A DNA stretch of 64,000 nucleotides, taken from positions 2,247,352 to 2,311,351 of the forward strand of contig NC_034016.1 of NCBI RefSeq assembly GCF_000346465.2, written 5' to 3'. The first letter of the stretch is position 1; the number at the start of each line of letters is the position of its first letter. This DNA comes from Prunus persica (taxonomy: Eukaryota; Streptophyta; Magnoliopsida; Rosales; Rosaceae). Below are positions 37,483-48,119 of this stretch, one piece after another. The notes beneath the pieces are model-generated. The model was not told the DNA's origin. It ran no database searches and was given only the letters and a program-made list of their open reading frames with translations. The position numbers and the translations under genes were made by a program.

Positions 37483-40400
37483 CATCTGTATCACCATCCA
37501 GTTAATTTCTACTTTTGCTTTCTTTCTTTTTTCCTTCCTCCAAACAGATTCAAAATGCACATACCCAAATTGATTTTCTAATAGACAGATTATACTATGA
37601 TGTTGATTTGCAGATTTTGTAAGACCACTACTAGGCATGAGAAACACACATAATATTGTGTAATTTGGTGAAAGCTGACATCTAGGCATCTGAAAAGCAT
37701 GCAAATTGTGATGATGTTTGACCCACAAAGCTAGAAGCCCTTCAAAGTTCAAACTGCTGAATCTAAGACATCACAGTCCAAACCTAACAGGCTACAGATA
37801 TTTCACTGGAAGCCCTATTATGCAAATGATGTTTCAAGTGGCTGTGAAATCATTTCAGAATTGTAGCCCATCCAACTACAATAGGATATGAGTTCTCAAA
37901 TCATGCAACACCCTCAAGGCCACTCTGCCACTTACAAAGGGAGCCGGTCCTGACTAAGGAATTGTGCTTATTCACTGAAAAAGTAAATAACAAGGATGAC
38001 TACCTTTCAATTGAAAAATACATGCTCTCTCCAGAATTCTTTCAATAAGGAGGAATACATGGAACGAATGAGTTCTAGAGTCAACAAGAATGTCTCATTT
38101 GTCAGGTTTATTAGACTAATTACCTACAAAGGGGTAAGTCATTAACATTCTCTATCATTTTTTTAAATGACAGACTGGAAGAACTCTCTACCGGAGTTAA
38201 GAAGTGCCAAAGAAACATTAAAATCCAGAAGTGTTTTCTATAAAAACGCAAGTTTAATTTAAGAAGGCAACAGAAAGCATCCAAAATAACCTTTACAACA
38301 AGGAATGAGACAATGAATAACACACAAAAGATAAATCTGGTCATTAACTTTGGAAAACATGAAGCACTCAATAAAACTGTGCCTTGTACCACTAGAAATA
38401 GATTCCTAAGTCATGGATTAAATACTAATTGAACCAGCAACAGCTTCACATCAATTTATCCGAGAACTGCAATCTGTGATCACAAATTGATGTTCTCTGA
38501 TAAATTGATGTGAAACTACAATCTGTGATCGCCTAATCATGTAGGTCTAGGACATAGCCTGGTTTTTGTACTTGTTTCATCCCTACTCATAAATACAACA
38601 CTATCGCCTTTGTATAATTTTTTTTTTAAAAAACCACTAATAAAAAATAAAATAAAAACAATTTTGTGATCCAGAAACTTTTCTTCTATCTTCTCTCTTA
38701 TTTTGCATTTTCTGGACAGAACCAATAAGATGCATGCTATGAAATTTAATATGTTCTCAAGTTTTATGGAAATATAGGTTATGGGATATAAGGATCATTA
38801 AGACTCTGCTACAGCGTTCTATCTTTTTTGTTTTTAGATAACTATTCCACTCTATCTCATGATTAACTTCCACATAATTTATTTTTGGCATTCTAGTTGA
38901 TGCAACCTCATTTTGAGATGAGCTTTGGTTTGCTCATAATTTTTACCTTGGTCGCTTTGGTTTCATACATGTAAAGTTTCAAGCATAGACGATCAAATTT
39001 AGCCAAGTAATCTCACCATTTAAGCTGTGTCATGAGGTTTGGAACGCAACAGAAATGCCCTTATATAAGCTTTTAAGCAGAAGCCCCATCCCACTTTTTA
39101 CGTACCATTATGTTTTACGTTTGAAATAAATTTATCCCTAAAATATATATCCCCTCTCTATAGAAAGGGTTACTATGTACGCTTTGAAAAAGTTAATAGT
39201 GTAAGAAATTAAAGTTCCTGCACTTGTGTGAACCATGAGTTGGCTTCGGTGGGTCGAGGACACCTTTACTGTGATGCTGAAGGCCGATGCGATGTGGGAA
39301 TTGTTCTAACATCTGATTGCAATACGACTTGTGTGATGCGAATGACCAGAGTGATTCCGGATCTCTCCTCTTCTTTTCTCTCACAATTGTCCTACATAAA
39401 CTCTTAAAATGCTAGTTTCAATTAGCATTTGGGTTCTTAGGTGTTGCTTAAATACCCAACCTCTAACACACACATAACCAATCTGACTTAAGAAAATAAC
39501 CCTGCAGCTTCCTACAAAAGAATTAATGGATGATCACGACACAAGCACCAAGCCCGAAATTTCTATGATTTCATTTCCCAAAATCATAAATTTCAGCTAT
39601 ATATAAAAAACCAAATCATTTGAACATCATCCCTATGTATAACCTTGCTAAATACCAAGGTGGCTACATATGTAAACATTATTGCTAGAAAACTGAGCAA
39701 GCAACCTGGTCAGCTGCTCACAATAATATACTATAAAGGAACATGAATAAGAAGCACAATCATACCATATGAATCATGAATTACAAATGCCTACATGCAG
39801 CAGCACTCAATGACATGTTATTCAATGAAAACAAAGCTTCCAATTAGCTTTGAAATCTATTTAAACCAGATTTATACACTTATTTTGGAATCAGCACAAG
39901 GGCTACACTTCCTACCACACATCACCCACAAATTTCCAATTTTGACACGACCAAACAAGATTAGGTTAAGAATTCAGTTCCAAGCTTTGATTCTGATGAC
40001 TAGACCTATCACACTAAAAATTCATTGGACCCATACATGGGGTGTGTAGGCAACTAAATTGAGATTCAAAGTGACTTGTCAAGCCACTAAATTGAAAGTC
40101 CAGTACAGAATTTTGATCAATTAGCAAAATTAATTAATTCAACCTTATGGATTTGAATAAAAGCTTTCGAAAAAAGAAATCAATCAAGCGACTCAAGGAG
40201 CAGATGTCGGATCAAGAAAAAAAGAGCTACAAATAGATCAGCCACAAAGCTCTTTGTAGTACAAATTGGTAAAAGCAGAGAAGCAAACTACATAGGCACA
40301 TAAGTACAAGAATTTACTGCCAAACCAGCAATAAGAGATCAATAACACCAGTGCAGTATTTAAGTCATAGAAAATCATCAAATGATGTCGTAGAGATGGT

Positions 40401-40906
40401 ATAAGAAAGGTTACCAACATGCTTTCATCTGTGTACAAATTGGTCAAAGTTTCTGATCAAAGTGTCAGTATAAACACTACCACAAGCCCAGAAACTTGTA
40501 ATGTTTTTAGTTTTATACTCTCACAACATTGAGACAAACTTCACCCTTATTTATATATAATCCTTTGCCAGCTACATTGGTCTTAAACTTTCATAGACAC
40601 ACACAAACGCCAACAATACCAAAAAACCAAAAAAGGTATTGCAGCAACAGGGGTTTAATTCTTCTCCTTTTGGCTGTTCTGTAAATCCACCATGCAATTC
40701 AGGCTAAGCCAGTTACATACAGCAACAAAAATTCCAAGGCAACAAATGTTGAGAAATAAAAATTATATTGATTTGTTAAGAGATTCAACTAACACAACAG
40801 GTTATCAAATTCAATAGCAATACAACAACATTTGGGGTTTTTTTTTTTTTTTAATGAATACCAACCTCTAGTTGGCATCGAAGGCTTAAAACTTTGCTGA
40901 ACCCGA
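37483..40906. other. Intergenic region and F-box 3' flank
   Basis: No gene recognised. Short ORFs are chance. The final few hundred bases should include the F-box 3' UTR. One clear hairpin is listed separately. Confidence 0.55.
38446..38513. repeat. 22-bp inverted repeat (hairpin)
   Basis: 38446-38467 pairs with 38492-38513 at 21 of 22 positions around a 24-base loop. The motif CAATCTGTGATC lies in the loop and again just after the right arm, so the unit looks like a small duplicated and inverted block. Confidence 0.8.
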
Positions 40907-41992
40907 TCAAAGCAATGCAGTGAGCCTGGCCTCAAAAACAAACCCCCGGCAAAGCCCATCGCCGCTTCCAGGCACACCATCAATCCACCGCCACTCGACT
41001 TTCCCCGAACAATGGTCCCACAAAGCCAACTTCCCAATTCTCTTGGCCGAAAAACAAACCCTATCACCGCTACCAAACACCTTGAACTTGCTCGATTCTT
41101 GAAAACACCTGAACATGTCCACCGGCATTCGGCCTGCCTCGTCCCACTCCAAGCTATCCAAGTCCAGCCTCAGTATCAAAATCGTCGAGCACGAAGCATT
41201 CAGCGAGAAAGACGATTTCAACCCACCAACCATCAAAACCTTGTTCCCGTTTCCGCGAACCAAACGGGGTCGTTTCAAGATGTCAAAAACGTCCCCCCAC
41301 TCGTGCTTTTCGAGCCGAGTCCACGTCTGGGAGGTCTTCAGTTTTGAAATTGTGCAATGAAAGAGCTTCCATTGACTCCTCCAAGGCGAACCCACATCGC
41401 AGAGAGCGTAAACCGAGTCAAAGACCAAAATTGGGCTTCTGGGTTTCGAAGGGAGGTTGGATGAGAACTTTAGCCACTGGTTTGAACCGGAGAAGTAGAG
41501 AGCGGCGAGCTCGGTGAGGACCATGACTCGAGTTTCGGAGTCAACGAGGACCGAGCCGTGGCGCGACCAAGCAGACCCGAGCTGGGGCAGGACTCGGAAC
41601 TGGCGAGTCAGAGGGTTGCAGACGACGAGTGACTTGGTGGACTCAGGCGAGTCGGGCGATTCGCCCCAGAGGTAGACGAAGCCGAGGGAGGAGGCGACGG
41701 GGTGGGGGGAGCGGAAGGGAAGAAAATCTAGGTTGAATCTGAGCCATTGGTTGTCGTCGGGGTCGAACACGTGGAGGCAGGGAGGGGAGGATACGTGGCG
41801 GTGGTGGTGGTGGTGAGGAGGGCGGAGGGCTAAGAGGTTGAGGGGAGGCGATTGGGTGGAGATGAGGTGTATGAAGGATGGTGAGGTAAGGAGGTGGTTG
41901 AAGAACTTGGAGAGTGAGCGGCAGATCATGACCTGACGGAGGGGAAGGCTGGAGAAGATCTGGTGGAGCGTGTCTTGCGGGAGAGCGTCCAT
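40907..41992 (-). CDS. F-box protein (F-box/kelch-like), single exon
   Basis: 361 residues. The N terminus MDALPQDTLHQIFSSLPLRQ with residues to about 43 is an F-box, the SKP1-binding module of SCF ubiquitin ligases. After it come a His run (residues 60-66) and a long C-terminal region with features of plant F-box/kelch proteins: VCNPLTRQFRVLPQL, a VFDSVYALCD strand pattern, KVLMVGG and WDEAGRMP. These suggest a degenerate beta-propeller for substrate binding. I place the start at ATG 41990-41992 because the frame stays open for 78 further codons upstream only through a (CT)n run, which codes a non-conserved Ser-Leu stretch and is better read as 5' UTR. No intron is needed. Base composition is more GC-rich than its surroundings, as in many intronless plant genes. 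Substrate unknown. Confidence 0.9.
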   Translation of the reverse strand: MDALPQDTLHQIFSSLPLRQVMICRSLSKFFNHLLTSPSFIHLISTQSPPLNLLALRPPHHHHHRHVSSPPCLHVFDPDDNQWLRFNLDFLPFRSPHPVASSLGFVYLWGESPDSPESTKSLVVCNPLTRQFRVLPQLGSAWSRHGSVLVDSETRVMVLTELAALYFSGSNQWLKFSSNLPSKPRSPILVFDSVYALCDVGSPWRSQWKLFHCTISKLKTSQTWTRLEKHEWGDVFDILKRPRLVRGNGNKVLMVGGLKSSFSLNASCSTILILRLDLDSLEWDEAGRMPVDMFRCFQESSKFKVFGSGDRVCFSAKRIGKLALWDHCSGKVEWRWIDGVPGSGDGLCRGFVFEARLTALL

Positions 41993-42044
41993 GGCTATGC
42001 GGTGGAACGGCGGAGTATTTGGATCAGGAGAAATGAGCACAGAC

Positions 42045-42046
<2 letters not shown>

Positions 42047-42089
<43 letters not shown>
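42047..42089. repeat. (GA)n microsatellite in the F-box 5' leader
   Basis: About 21 GA units on the plus strand, (CT)n on the coding strand, roughly 55 bases before the F-box start codon. CT-rich leaders are common in plant 5' UTRs. Confidence 0.95.
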
Positions 42090-42091
<2 letters not shown>

Positions 42092-42262
42092 GTGGGTTAT
42101 GTGGGAGAGGAGAGACGTTTTGGTCGTCTCAAGAGTCTTCTTTCTTTGAGCTAACAGGCGAGTTTCATTTCGAGTCTCCTCCACCTGTTCTTTCCATTGA
42201 TTACTTTCCCTATTAAGTAAATACAAAAATTGAAATTGAAATTAGTTTTATAAAGTCCATAA

Positions 42263-42705
42263 TGTTGTAAAAGTCTTGATATGGAGCCCACACAACTATT
42301 CATTACTGTTCATTTGGCGGCTTTGATAGAGTTTGTCTGTCACGGGTGAACAGTGATGAATAGTGATGAATAGTGATTATTTCAGCCTATAAATAAGAAG
42401 AGAAACGGAAAGAAGAAGAGGGAAAAAAAAAGAGAAAGGAAGAGAAAGAAAGAAAAGAGAGAAGAGAAAGGAAGAGAAAGAAAGAAAAGAGAGAAGAGAA
42501 AGCAGAGAGAAATTCTCCTAGAGAGAAAATTCAGTGAGCCACATATGTTGTAAACACTAAAGTTGTAGCCATATTATTTTATAGTGAAAGGTTACTGCTG
42601 CTGCTCTCCGAGGACGTAGGCATAGCCGAACCTCGTTAAAAGCTGTGTCTTATCTATTCTACGTGTAGCTCAATATCCGCATATATTCCAGGTTATTTTA
42701 TAACA
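42263..42705 (+). repeat. 5' LTR of the copia element (443 bp)
   Basis: Begins TGTTG and ends ATAACA. Contains a TATA-like CCTATAAATAAG followed by a long A/G-rich leader, the likely promoter and transcript start region. Immediately after it, CGTTATCAGCACGA is the presumed primer binding site (42706-42719). Confidence 0.95.
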
Positions 42706-42719
42706 CGTTATCAGCACGA
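42706..42719 (+). promoter_or_regulatory. Putative tRNA primer binding site
   Basis: Directly follows the LTR. It reads GTTATCAGCACGA rather than the common TGGTATCAGAGC initiator-Met form. The ATCAGCACG type is seen in other plant copia elements; which tRNA pairs with it I cannot tell from here. Confidence 0.55.
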
Positions 42720-42783
42720 TAGTCTCTCCTTTTATTTCTGAAATTTTTTTCAACTCAATACTATATCTATCTGCTTCTCTATT

Positions 42784-43208
42784 ACTAACCATTAACAAAA
42801 ATGGACCCTTGGTAATCCTAAACATATTATCAGTGGGAGACCGTTACTAATACTAATTTTTTCTTATTTTATTCGGTGGTGGTTTTAACCCCACATTTAA
42901 TTTTATTTATGGTATGGTGTAGGCTTATTACCCATACGGCAATATTTATTTAAAGGGTGGTGCGGGTTTATCGTCCACGCCTTTACTTTTATTTAAATGA
43001 ATGGAGCAGAATTAGTGCCCATACAAGCACATTTACTTTACCGCACATTTACTAACCATTAACAAAAATGGACCCTTGGTAATACTAAACATATTATCAG
43101 TGGGAGACCGTTACTAATACTAACTTTTCTTATTTTATTCGGTGGTGGTTTTAACCCCACATTTACTTTTATTTAAAGTATGGTGCGGGTTTATCGTCCA
43201 TACCAGCA
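42784..43208 (+). repeat. Tandem repeat in the copia leader, 267-bp period
   Basis: ACTAACCATTAACAAAAATG at 42784 recurs at 43051 and the similarity continues for about 150 bp (GGTGGTGGTTTTAACCCCAC in both). Untranslated leader before gag. Confidence 0.9.
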
Positions 43209-43232
43209 AATTCATAACACTTTACTTTTATC

Positions 43233-43350
43233 TTCAATTAATATACCTGAATAATGAGGACCTGAAATTCCTATTAATAAGTGGCTTAATATTCAATTAA
43301 TATACCTGAATAATGAGGACCTGAAATTCCTATTAATAAGTGGCTTAATA
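43233..43350 (+). repeat. 59-bp perfect tandem duplication before gag
   Basis: Two copies starting at 43233 and 43292 are the same base for base, indicating a very recent duplication just ahead of the gag start codon. Confidence 0.92.
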
Positions 43351-43377
43351 TTCCAGATCTCGAGCCTAAAGTTTTGG

Positions 43378-44385
43378 ATGACAAATTTGGCAAAACTAGA
43401 GTTTGCTGCCTTGGACCTTTCCGGGGACAACTATTTATCATGGGTCCTGGATGCCAAAATTCATCTACGAGCCAATGGCCTCGGACAAACAATTGTAGAT
43501 GAGAATGATGCTTCGCCTGAAGAGAATGCGAAGGCCATGATTTTTCTTCGCCGCCACATCCATGAAGCGCTGAAGAGCGAATATGTGGTGGTTGATGAAC
43601 CGTTGGTTCTGTGGAAAGCTATAGGTGAAAGATACGATCACCAGAAAACGATGACTCTCCCAAGAGCTAGATACGAATGGACCCACTTGAGATTTCAAGA
43701 TTTCAAGTCAGTGTCCGAGTATAACTCTGCTATGCACAGAATTACCTCATTAATGAGGCTATGTGGGGAAAATATATCTGAGGAGGATATGCTCGAAAAA
43801 ACTCTGAGCACTTTTCATGCTTCAAATGTCCTCCTTCAACAGCAATACAGACATAGCAGTTTCAAGAAGTACTCGGAACTTGTATCTTGCCTCTTGTTAG
43901 CTGAGCAGAATAATGAGCTCTTATTAAAGAATCACCAATCTCGCCCATCGGGCTCAGCACCACTTCCTGAAATAAATGCTGCATCTCAGGAAGTGAATGC
44001 CACTTCATCTCGTGGCAGTATCCACAGACGTGGGCGAGGGGGCAAGCGTGGCCACTGGCAAGGAAGTAGAAAAAATCGTGGTGCTTGTTCAGAGGATTTA
44101 GGTCCAAGGAGCGGTCCATCCATGAATGGCAAAAATGCATCCCGTAATAAGGGAAAGGCACAGATGAGCCATGTGCCTAGAAATGTTGAAAGCCCTTGTC
44201 ACAGATGTGGTGCAAGGAGACATTGGATGCGCGCATGTCGTACGCCCAGGCATTTGGCGGATCTCTATCAAGCTTCACTTAAGAACAGGAAAGTGGAGAT
44301 AAATTACATTGATCATGCTCCGCCAGCCACAGATGGCTCATCAGAAATATCACCTCATTTTACTTATTTGGTGGCATGGATGTAA
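43378..44385 (+). CDS. Copia gag protein
   Basis: 335 residues. N terminus MTNLAKLEFAALDLSGDNYL then SW matches plant copia gag (retrotransposon gag family, UBN2 type). A basic Arg/Gly stretch (residues about 212-235) precedes a CCHC zinc knuckle with Cys274, Cys277, His282, Cys287 in CX2CX4HX4C spacing, for RNA binding. The start follows the leader directly and fits the family start. It ends in TAA 10 bases into the pol ORF, which is in the -1 frame. Most copia elements use a single gag-pol frame, so the break is probably a one-base indel or a local frameshift site. Confidence 0.93.
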   Translation: MTNLAKLEFAALDLSGDNYLSWVLDAKIHLRANGLGQTIVDENDASPEENAKAMIFLRRHIHEALKSEYVVVDEPLVLWKAIGERYDHQKTMTLPRARYEWTHLRFQDFKSVSEYNSAMHRITSLMRLCGENISEEDMLEKTLSTFHASNVLLQQQYRHSSFKKYSELVSCLLLAEQNNELLLKNHQSRPSGSAPLPEINAASQEVNATSSRGSIHRRGRGGKRGHWQGSRKNRGACSEDLGPRSGPSMNGKNASRNKGKAQMSHVPRNVESPCHRCGARRHWMRACRTPRHLADLYQASLKNRKVEINYIDHAPPATDGSSEISPHFTYLVAWM

Positions 44386-47300
44386 ATTATGGATGCCCTC
44401 AAAACAAAGGCTATGGCAGAGATATTTGTCTCGCAGACAGCGCAACTACTCATACGATTTTTCAAGATCGGAAGTATTTCTCAAAATTAATGCTTACAAA
44501 AGCAAAGGTAACAACCATATCAGGTCCTGCAGATCTGATCGAAGGTTCAGGAATAGCCCAAATTATGTTACCGAATGGAACAATATTGTCCATTCCAGAT
44601 GCTTTGTATTCATCTAACTCCAGAAGGAATCTGTTGAGTTTCAAAGATATACGTTTGAATGGCTACCATGTTGAAACAAAGAAAGAGGAAAACATGGAAT
44701 ATCTTTGTATTACCTCCAGTGATACCCAAAAGCGTATACTGGAAAAGCTTTGTGAGCTCTCATCAGGGTTGTATTACACAACCATACGGACAATTGAGGC
44801 ACATAGTGTCATGGACCAAGAGTCTACTGACTCAAATGCTTTTAAGCTTTGGCATGACAGATTGGGTCATCTTGGATCCACCATGATGCGCAGGATCATC
44901 ACCAACTCTAAAGGACATCCCTTGTTGACTAAACACATTATGTTATCAAGCGACATCTTTTGCCAAGCTTGTTCACAAGGGAAGTTGGTGATCAGACCAT
45001 CACAACCAAAGGTTGATGTTGAGTCTCCATCATTTTTGCAGAGAATTCAAGGGGACATTTGTGGACCCATTCATCCCCCATGTGGACCATTTCGGTACTT
45101 TATGGTCTTGGTGGACGCATCTACCCGATGGTCACATGTTTGTCTTTTATCCACTCGGAATATGGCATTTGATAGGCTTTTGGCTCAGATAATTAAATTA
45201 CGAGCCCAATTCCCAGATTATCCCATTAAGTCAATCAGACTCGATAATGCTGGTGAATTTACATCTCAGACTTTTGATGACTACTGCATGTCATTAGGCA
45301 TTGATATTGAACATCCTGTTCTCCATGTGCATACTCAAAATGGCTTGGCAGAAGCTTTAATTAAACGCCTTCAATTGATAGCACGCACTTTGCTAATGAA
45401 AACAAAGTTGCCAGTTTCTGCTTGGGGATATGCCATTTTACATGCAGCATCGCTTGTGCGATTGAGGCCAGTCGCCAATAATCAAGGTTCTCCAATACAA
45501 CTCGTATTGGGAAATCAACCAAACATTTCACATTTAAGAATTTTTGGGTATGCGGTATATGTGCCTATTGCACCATCGCAACGTACTAAGATGGGCCCTC
45601 AACGCAGATTGGGAATTTATGTTGGTGTTGATTCACCATCTATCATCAGATACTTGGAACCCCTAACGGGTGATATTTTTACCGCACGATTTGCGGATTG
45701 TGATTTTAATGAGACAATCTTCCCACCTTTAGGTGGAGAAAAATCTGTGTCTAAAGAACAAGGCAAACTCATTCTTGAAAAACGACATGAATTATCCTGG
45801 AATGTATCCACATTGTCTCATCTCGATCCTCATACTGCTCAACGCGAAAACGAAGTGAGAAGGATCGTTCACCTCCAAAGTATTGCAAATCAGATGCCAG
45901 ATGCATTTAATGATGCAGCAAAGGTGACGAAATCTCATATCCCAGCTGCAAATGCACCCGCACGGATTGATGTCCATAATGGACAAAGCAATGTGCCAGC
46001 AAATGGTTCATCTGCTGCACGCCTAAAACGTGGCAGACCACTAGGCTCAAAGGATTCAGTTCCTCGAAAGAGGAAGTTGATGGACAAAATGAATCTAAAT
46101 GAAATAAATAGAGAGCCCACAATTCATAATTCAAATGCCCCCAAAGAGGGACATGTACTTCTTGACAAGGAAAACGTCATTGGTGAAACAAGTGCCCCTG
46201 GAGTGGCAACCGTACCTGAAAGTCAAGAAATCTCCATAAATTATATGTCCACTAATGAATTGTGGAGTAGAAATGAGATGATCATCGATGATATATTTGC
46301 ATTCTCAGTGGCTGCTGAAATCATAAAAGATGATGATATTGAACCACGCTCTATTAATGAATGTACACAGAGGCAAGATTGGCCCAAGTGGAAGGATGCA
46401 ATCCAGGCAGAATTAAATTCTTTGGAAAAGAGGAGTGTTTTTGGACATATTAGTCCAACTCCACCCAATGTGAACCCTGTAGGTTACAAGTGGGTATTTA
46501 CAAGAAAGCGCAATGAGAAAAATGAGATCTCAAGGTATAAAGCGCGACTCGTTGCGCAAAGTTTTTCACAAAGGCCTGGAATTGATTATGTGGAAACGTA
46601 CTCTCCAGTAATGGACACAATTACATTCCGTTACCTAATAAGTTTGGCGGTTTCAGAAAAACTTGAAATGAGACTCATGGATGTCATTACCGCATATTTG
46701 TATGGAGAATTGGATACAGATATATACATGAAAGTTCCAGAAGGATTCAGGTTGCCTGAAGCAGCCAGAAACAAACCACGGGGCATGTTCTCAGTTAAAT
46801 TGAGAAGATCATTATATGGGCTAAAACAATCTGGACGAATGTGGTACAATCGTCTCAGTAAGTATTTACTGAAGGAAGGATACACAAATGATCCTGTTTG
46901 CCCATGTGTGTTTATTAAGAAATCAAAGTCTGGATTTGCGATAGTGGCAGTATATGTCGACGACATGAATCTAATTGGAACTTCTGCAGAGCTTCAAAAG
47001 ACTGTTGATTATCTCAAACGTGAGTTTGAGATGAAGGATCTTGGAAAGACAAAATATTGTCTTGGCTTGCAGATTGAGCATAGTGCTAATGGAATTTTGG
47101 TGCATCAATCAACTTATACTGAGAAAGTATTGAAACGGTTTGGCATGGATAAAGCCCATCCACTTAGCACTCCAATGGTCGTTCGATCGCTTGACACTAA
47201 GAAAGACCCATATCGTCCAAAAGGGAATGATGAAATGGTCCTTGATCCAGAAGTACCATATCTTAGTGCAATAGGTGCTTTATTGTACCTAGCACAATGT

Positions 47301-48002
47301 ACCAGACCAGACATATCATTCTCAGTAAATCTGTTAGCAAGGTACAGTTCTGCTCCAACAAGGCGACATTGGACCGGCATCAAACATGTTCTACGATACC
47401 TTCGTGGGACAACAGACATGGGGTTATTCTATTCCAGTGAATCGACCAACGCCCAAAGTATTATTGGTTATGCTGATGCAGGATACCTCTCTGATCCACA
47501 TCAAGGACGATCACAGACTGGGTATGTATTTACATGTGGAGGAACTGCGATCTCATGGCGCTCAACAAAACAAACATTAGTGGCCACATCTTCCAATCAC
47601 TCAGAAATACTTGCCCTCCATGAAGCCAGTCGTGAATGCGTTTGGTTAAGATCGGTAATCCATCACATCCGAAGCACATGTGCCCTACCCTCAACAACAG
47701 ACACTCCAACAATTCTGAATGAGGACAATGCAGCTTGTATTGCTCAGATCACAGGAGGATATATCAAGGGTGACAGGACCAAACACATATCACCAAAGTT
47801 TTTCTATACACATGAGCTCCAGAAGAGTCAAGAAATCAAAGTCAGACAAATCAGCTCAAGTGATAACCTGGCAGATCTCTTCACTAAATCATTGCCGAAA
47901 TATACATTCCAAAAGTTAGTACATGGCATCGGATTACGACAACTCTGCAAGCAATCAAGTTGGAGCATGCAAAATCAGGGGGAGCATTCAAGAGTCCTCT
48001 AA
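44376..48002 (+). CDS. Copia pol polyprotein (protease, integrase, RT, RNase H)
   Basis: 1208 residues without a stop. Protease motif DSATTHT with Asp21. Pre-integrase segment LWHDRLGH (about 159-165) and Cys pair CQAC. Integrase catalytic triad Asp227, Asp290, Glu326 with the D-35-E spacing. Reverse transcriptase from about residue 670: YKWVFTRKRN, YKARLVAQ, and the active-site YVDD at 860-863 (46953-46964). RNase H: YADAGY, LNEDNAACI and ADLFTKSLP near the end. The purine-rich tract AAGGGGGAG lies 100 bp after the stop, directly before the 3' LTR. All catalytic motifs appear intact, so the element could be a source of enzymes if translation crosses the gag-pol break. Confidence 0.96.
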   Translation: MDVNYGCPQNKGYGRDICLADSATTHTIFQDRKYFSKLMLTKAKVTTISGPADLIEGSGIAQIMLPNGTILSIPDALYSSNSRRNLLSFKDIRLNGYHVETKKEENMEYLCITSSDTQKRILEKLCELSSGLYYTTIRTIEAHSVMDQESTDSNAFKLWHDRLGHLGSTMMRRIITNSKGHPLLTKHIMLSSDIFCQACSQGKLVIRPSQPKVDVESPSFLQRIQGDICGPIHPPCGPFRYFMVLVDASTRWSHVCLLSTRNMAFDRLLAQIIKLRAQFPDYPIKSIRLDNAGEFTSQTFDDYCMSLGIDIEHPVLHVHTQNGLAEALIKRLQLIARTLLMKTKLPVSAWGYAILHAASLVRLRPVANNQGSPIQLVLGNQPNISHLRIFGYAVYVPIAPSQRTKMGPQRRLGIYVGVDSPSIIRYLEPLTGDIFTARFADCDFNETIFPPLGGEKSVSKEQGKLILEKRHELSWNVSTLSHLDPHTAQRENEVRRIVHLQSIANQMPDAFNDAAKVTKSHIPAANAPARIDVHNGQSNVPANGSSAARLKRGRPLGSKDSVPRKRKLMDKMNLNEINREPTIHNSNAPKEGHVLLDKENVIGETSAPGVATVPESQEISINYMSTNELWSRNEMIIDDIFAFSVAAEIIKDDDIEPRSINECTQRQDWPKWKDAIQAELNSLEKRSVFGHISPTPPNVNPVGYKWVFTRKRNEKNEISRYKARLVAQSFSQRPGIDYVETYSPVMDTITFRYLISLAVSEKLEMRLMDVITAYLYGELDTDIYMKVPEGFRLPEAARNKPRGMFSVKLRRSLYGLKQSGRMWYNRLSKYLLKEGYTNDPVCPCVFIKKSKSGFAIVAVYVDDMNLIGTSAELQKTVDYLKREFEMKDLGKTKYCLGLQIEHSANGILVHQSTYTEKVLKRFGMDKAHPLSTPMVVRSLDTKKDPYRPKGNDEMVLDPEVPYLSAIGALLYLAQCTRPDISFSVNLLARYSSAPTRRHWTGIKHVLRYLRGTTDMGLFYSSESTNAQSIIGYADAGYLSDPHQGRSQTGYVFTCGGTAISWRSTKQTLVATSSNHSEILALHEASRECVWLRSVIHHIRSTCALPSTTDTPTILNEDNAACIAQITGGYIKGDRTKHISPKFFYTHELQKSQEIKVRQISSSDNLADLFTKSLPKYTFQKLVHGIGLRQLCKQSSWSMQNQGEHSRVL

Positions 48003-48110
48003 CATAGGACATATGCACGTTGTACTCTTTTTCCTTCGCTTAGATTTTCCCACTGGGTTTTTCCAAGCAAGGTTTTAATGAGGCAACCAATCTAGGGACA
48101 TGTGGTCTCC

Positions 48111-48119
48111 AAGGGGGAG
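48111..48119 (+). promoter_or_regulatory. Polypurine tract
   Basis: AAGGGGGAG immediately before the TG of the 3' LTR, as needed for plus-strand priming. Confidence 0.85.

Noticed and set aside
41993..42226. N-terminal extension of the F-box protein with a Ser-Leu run
   Set aside because: Codes through a (CT)n microsatellite; the F-box starts right after the ATG at 41990-41992.
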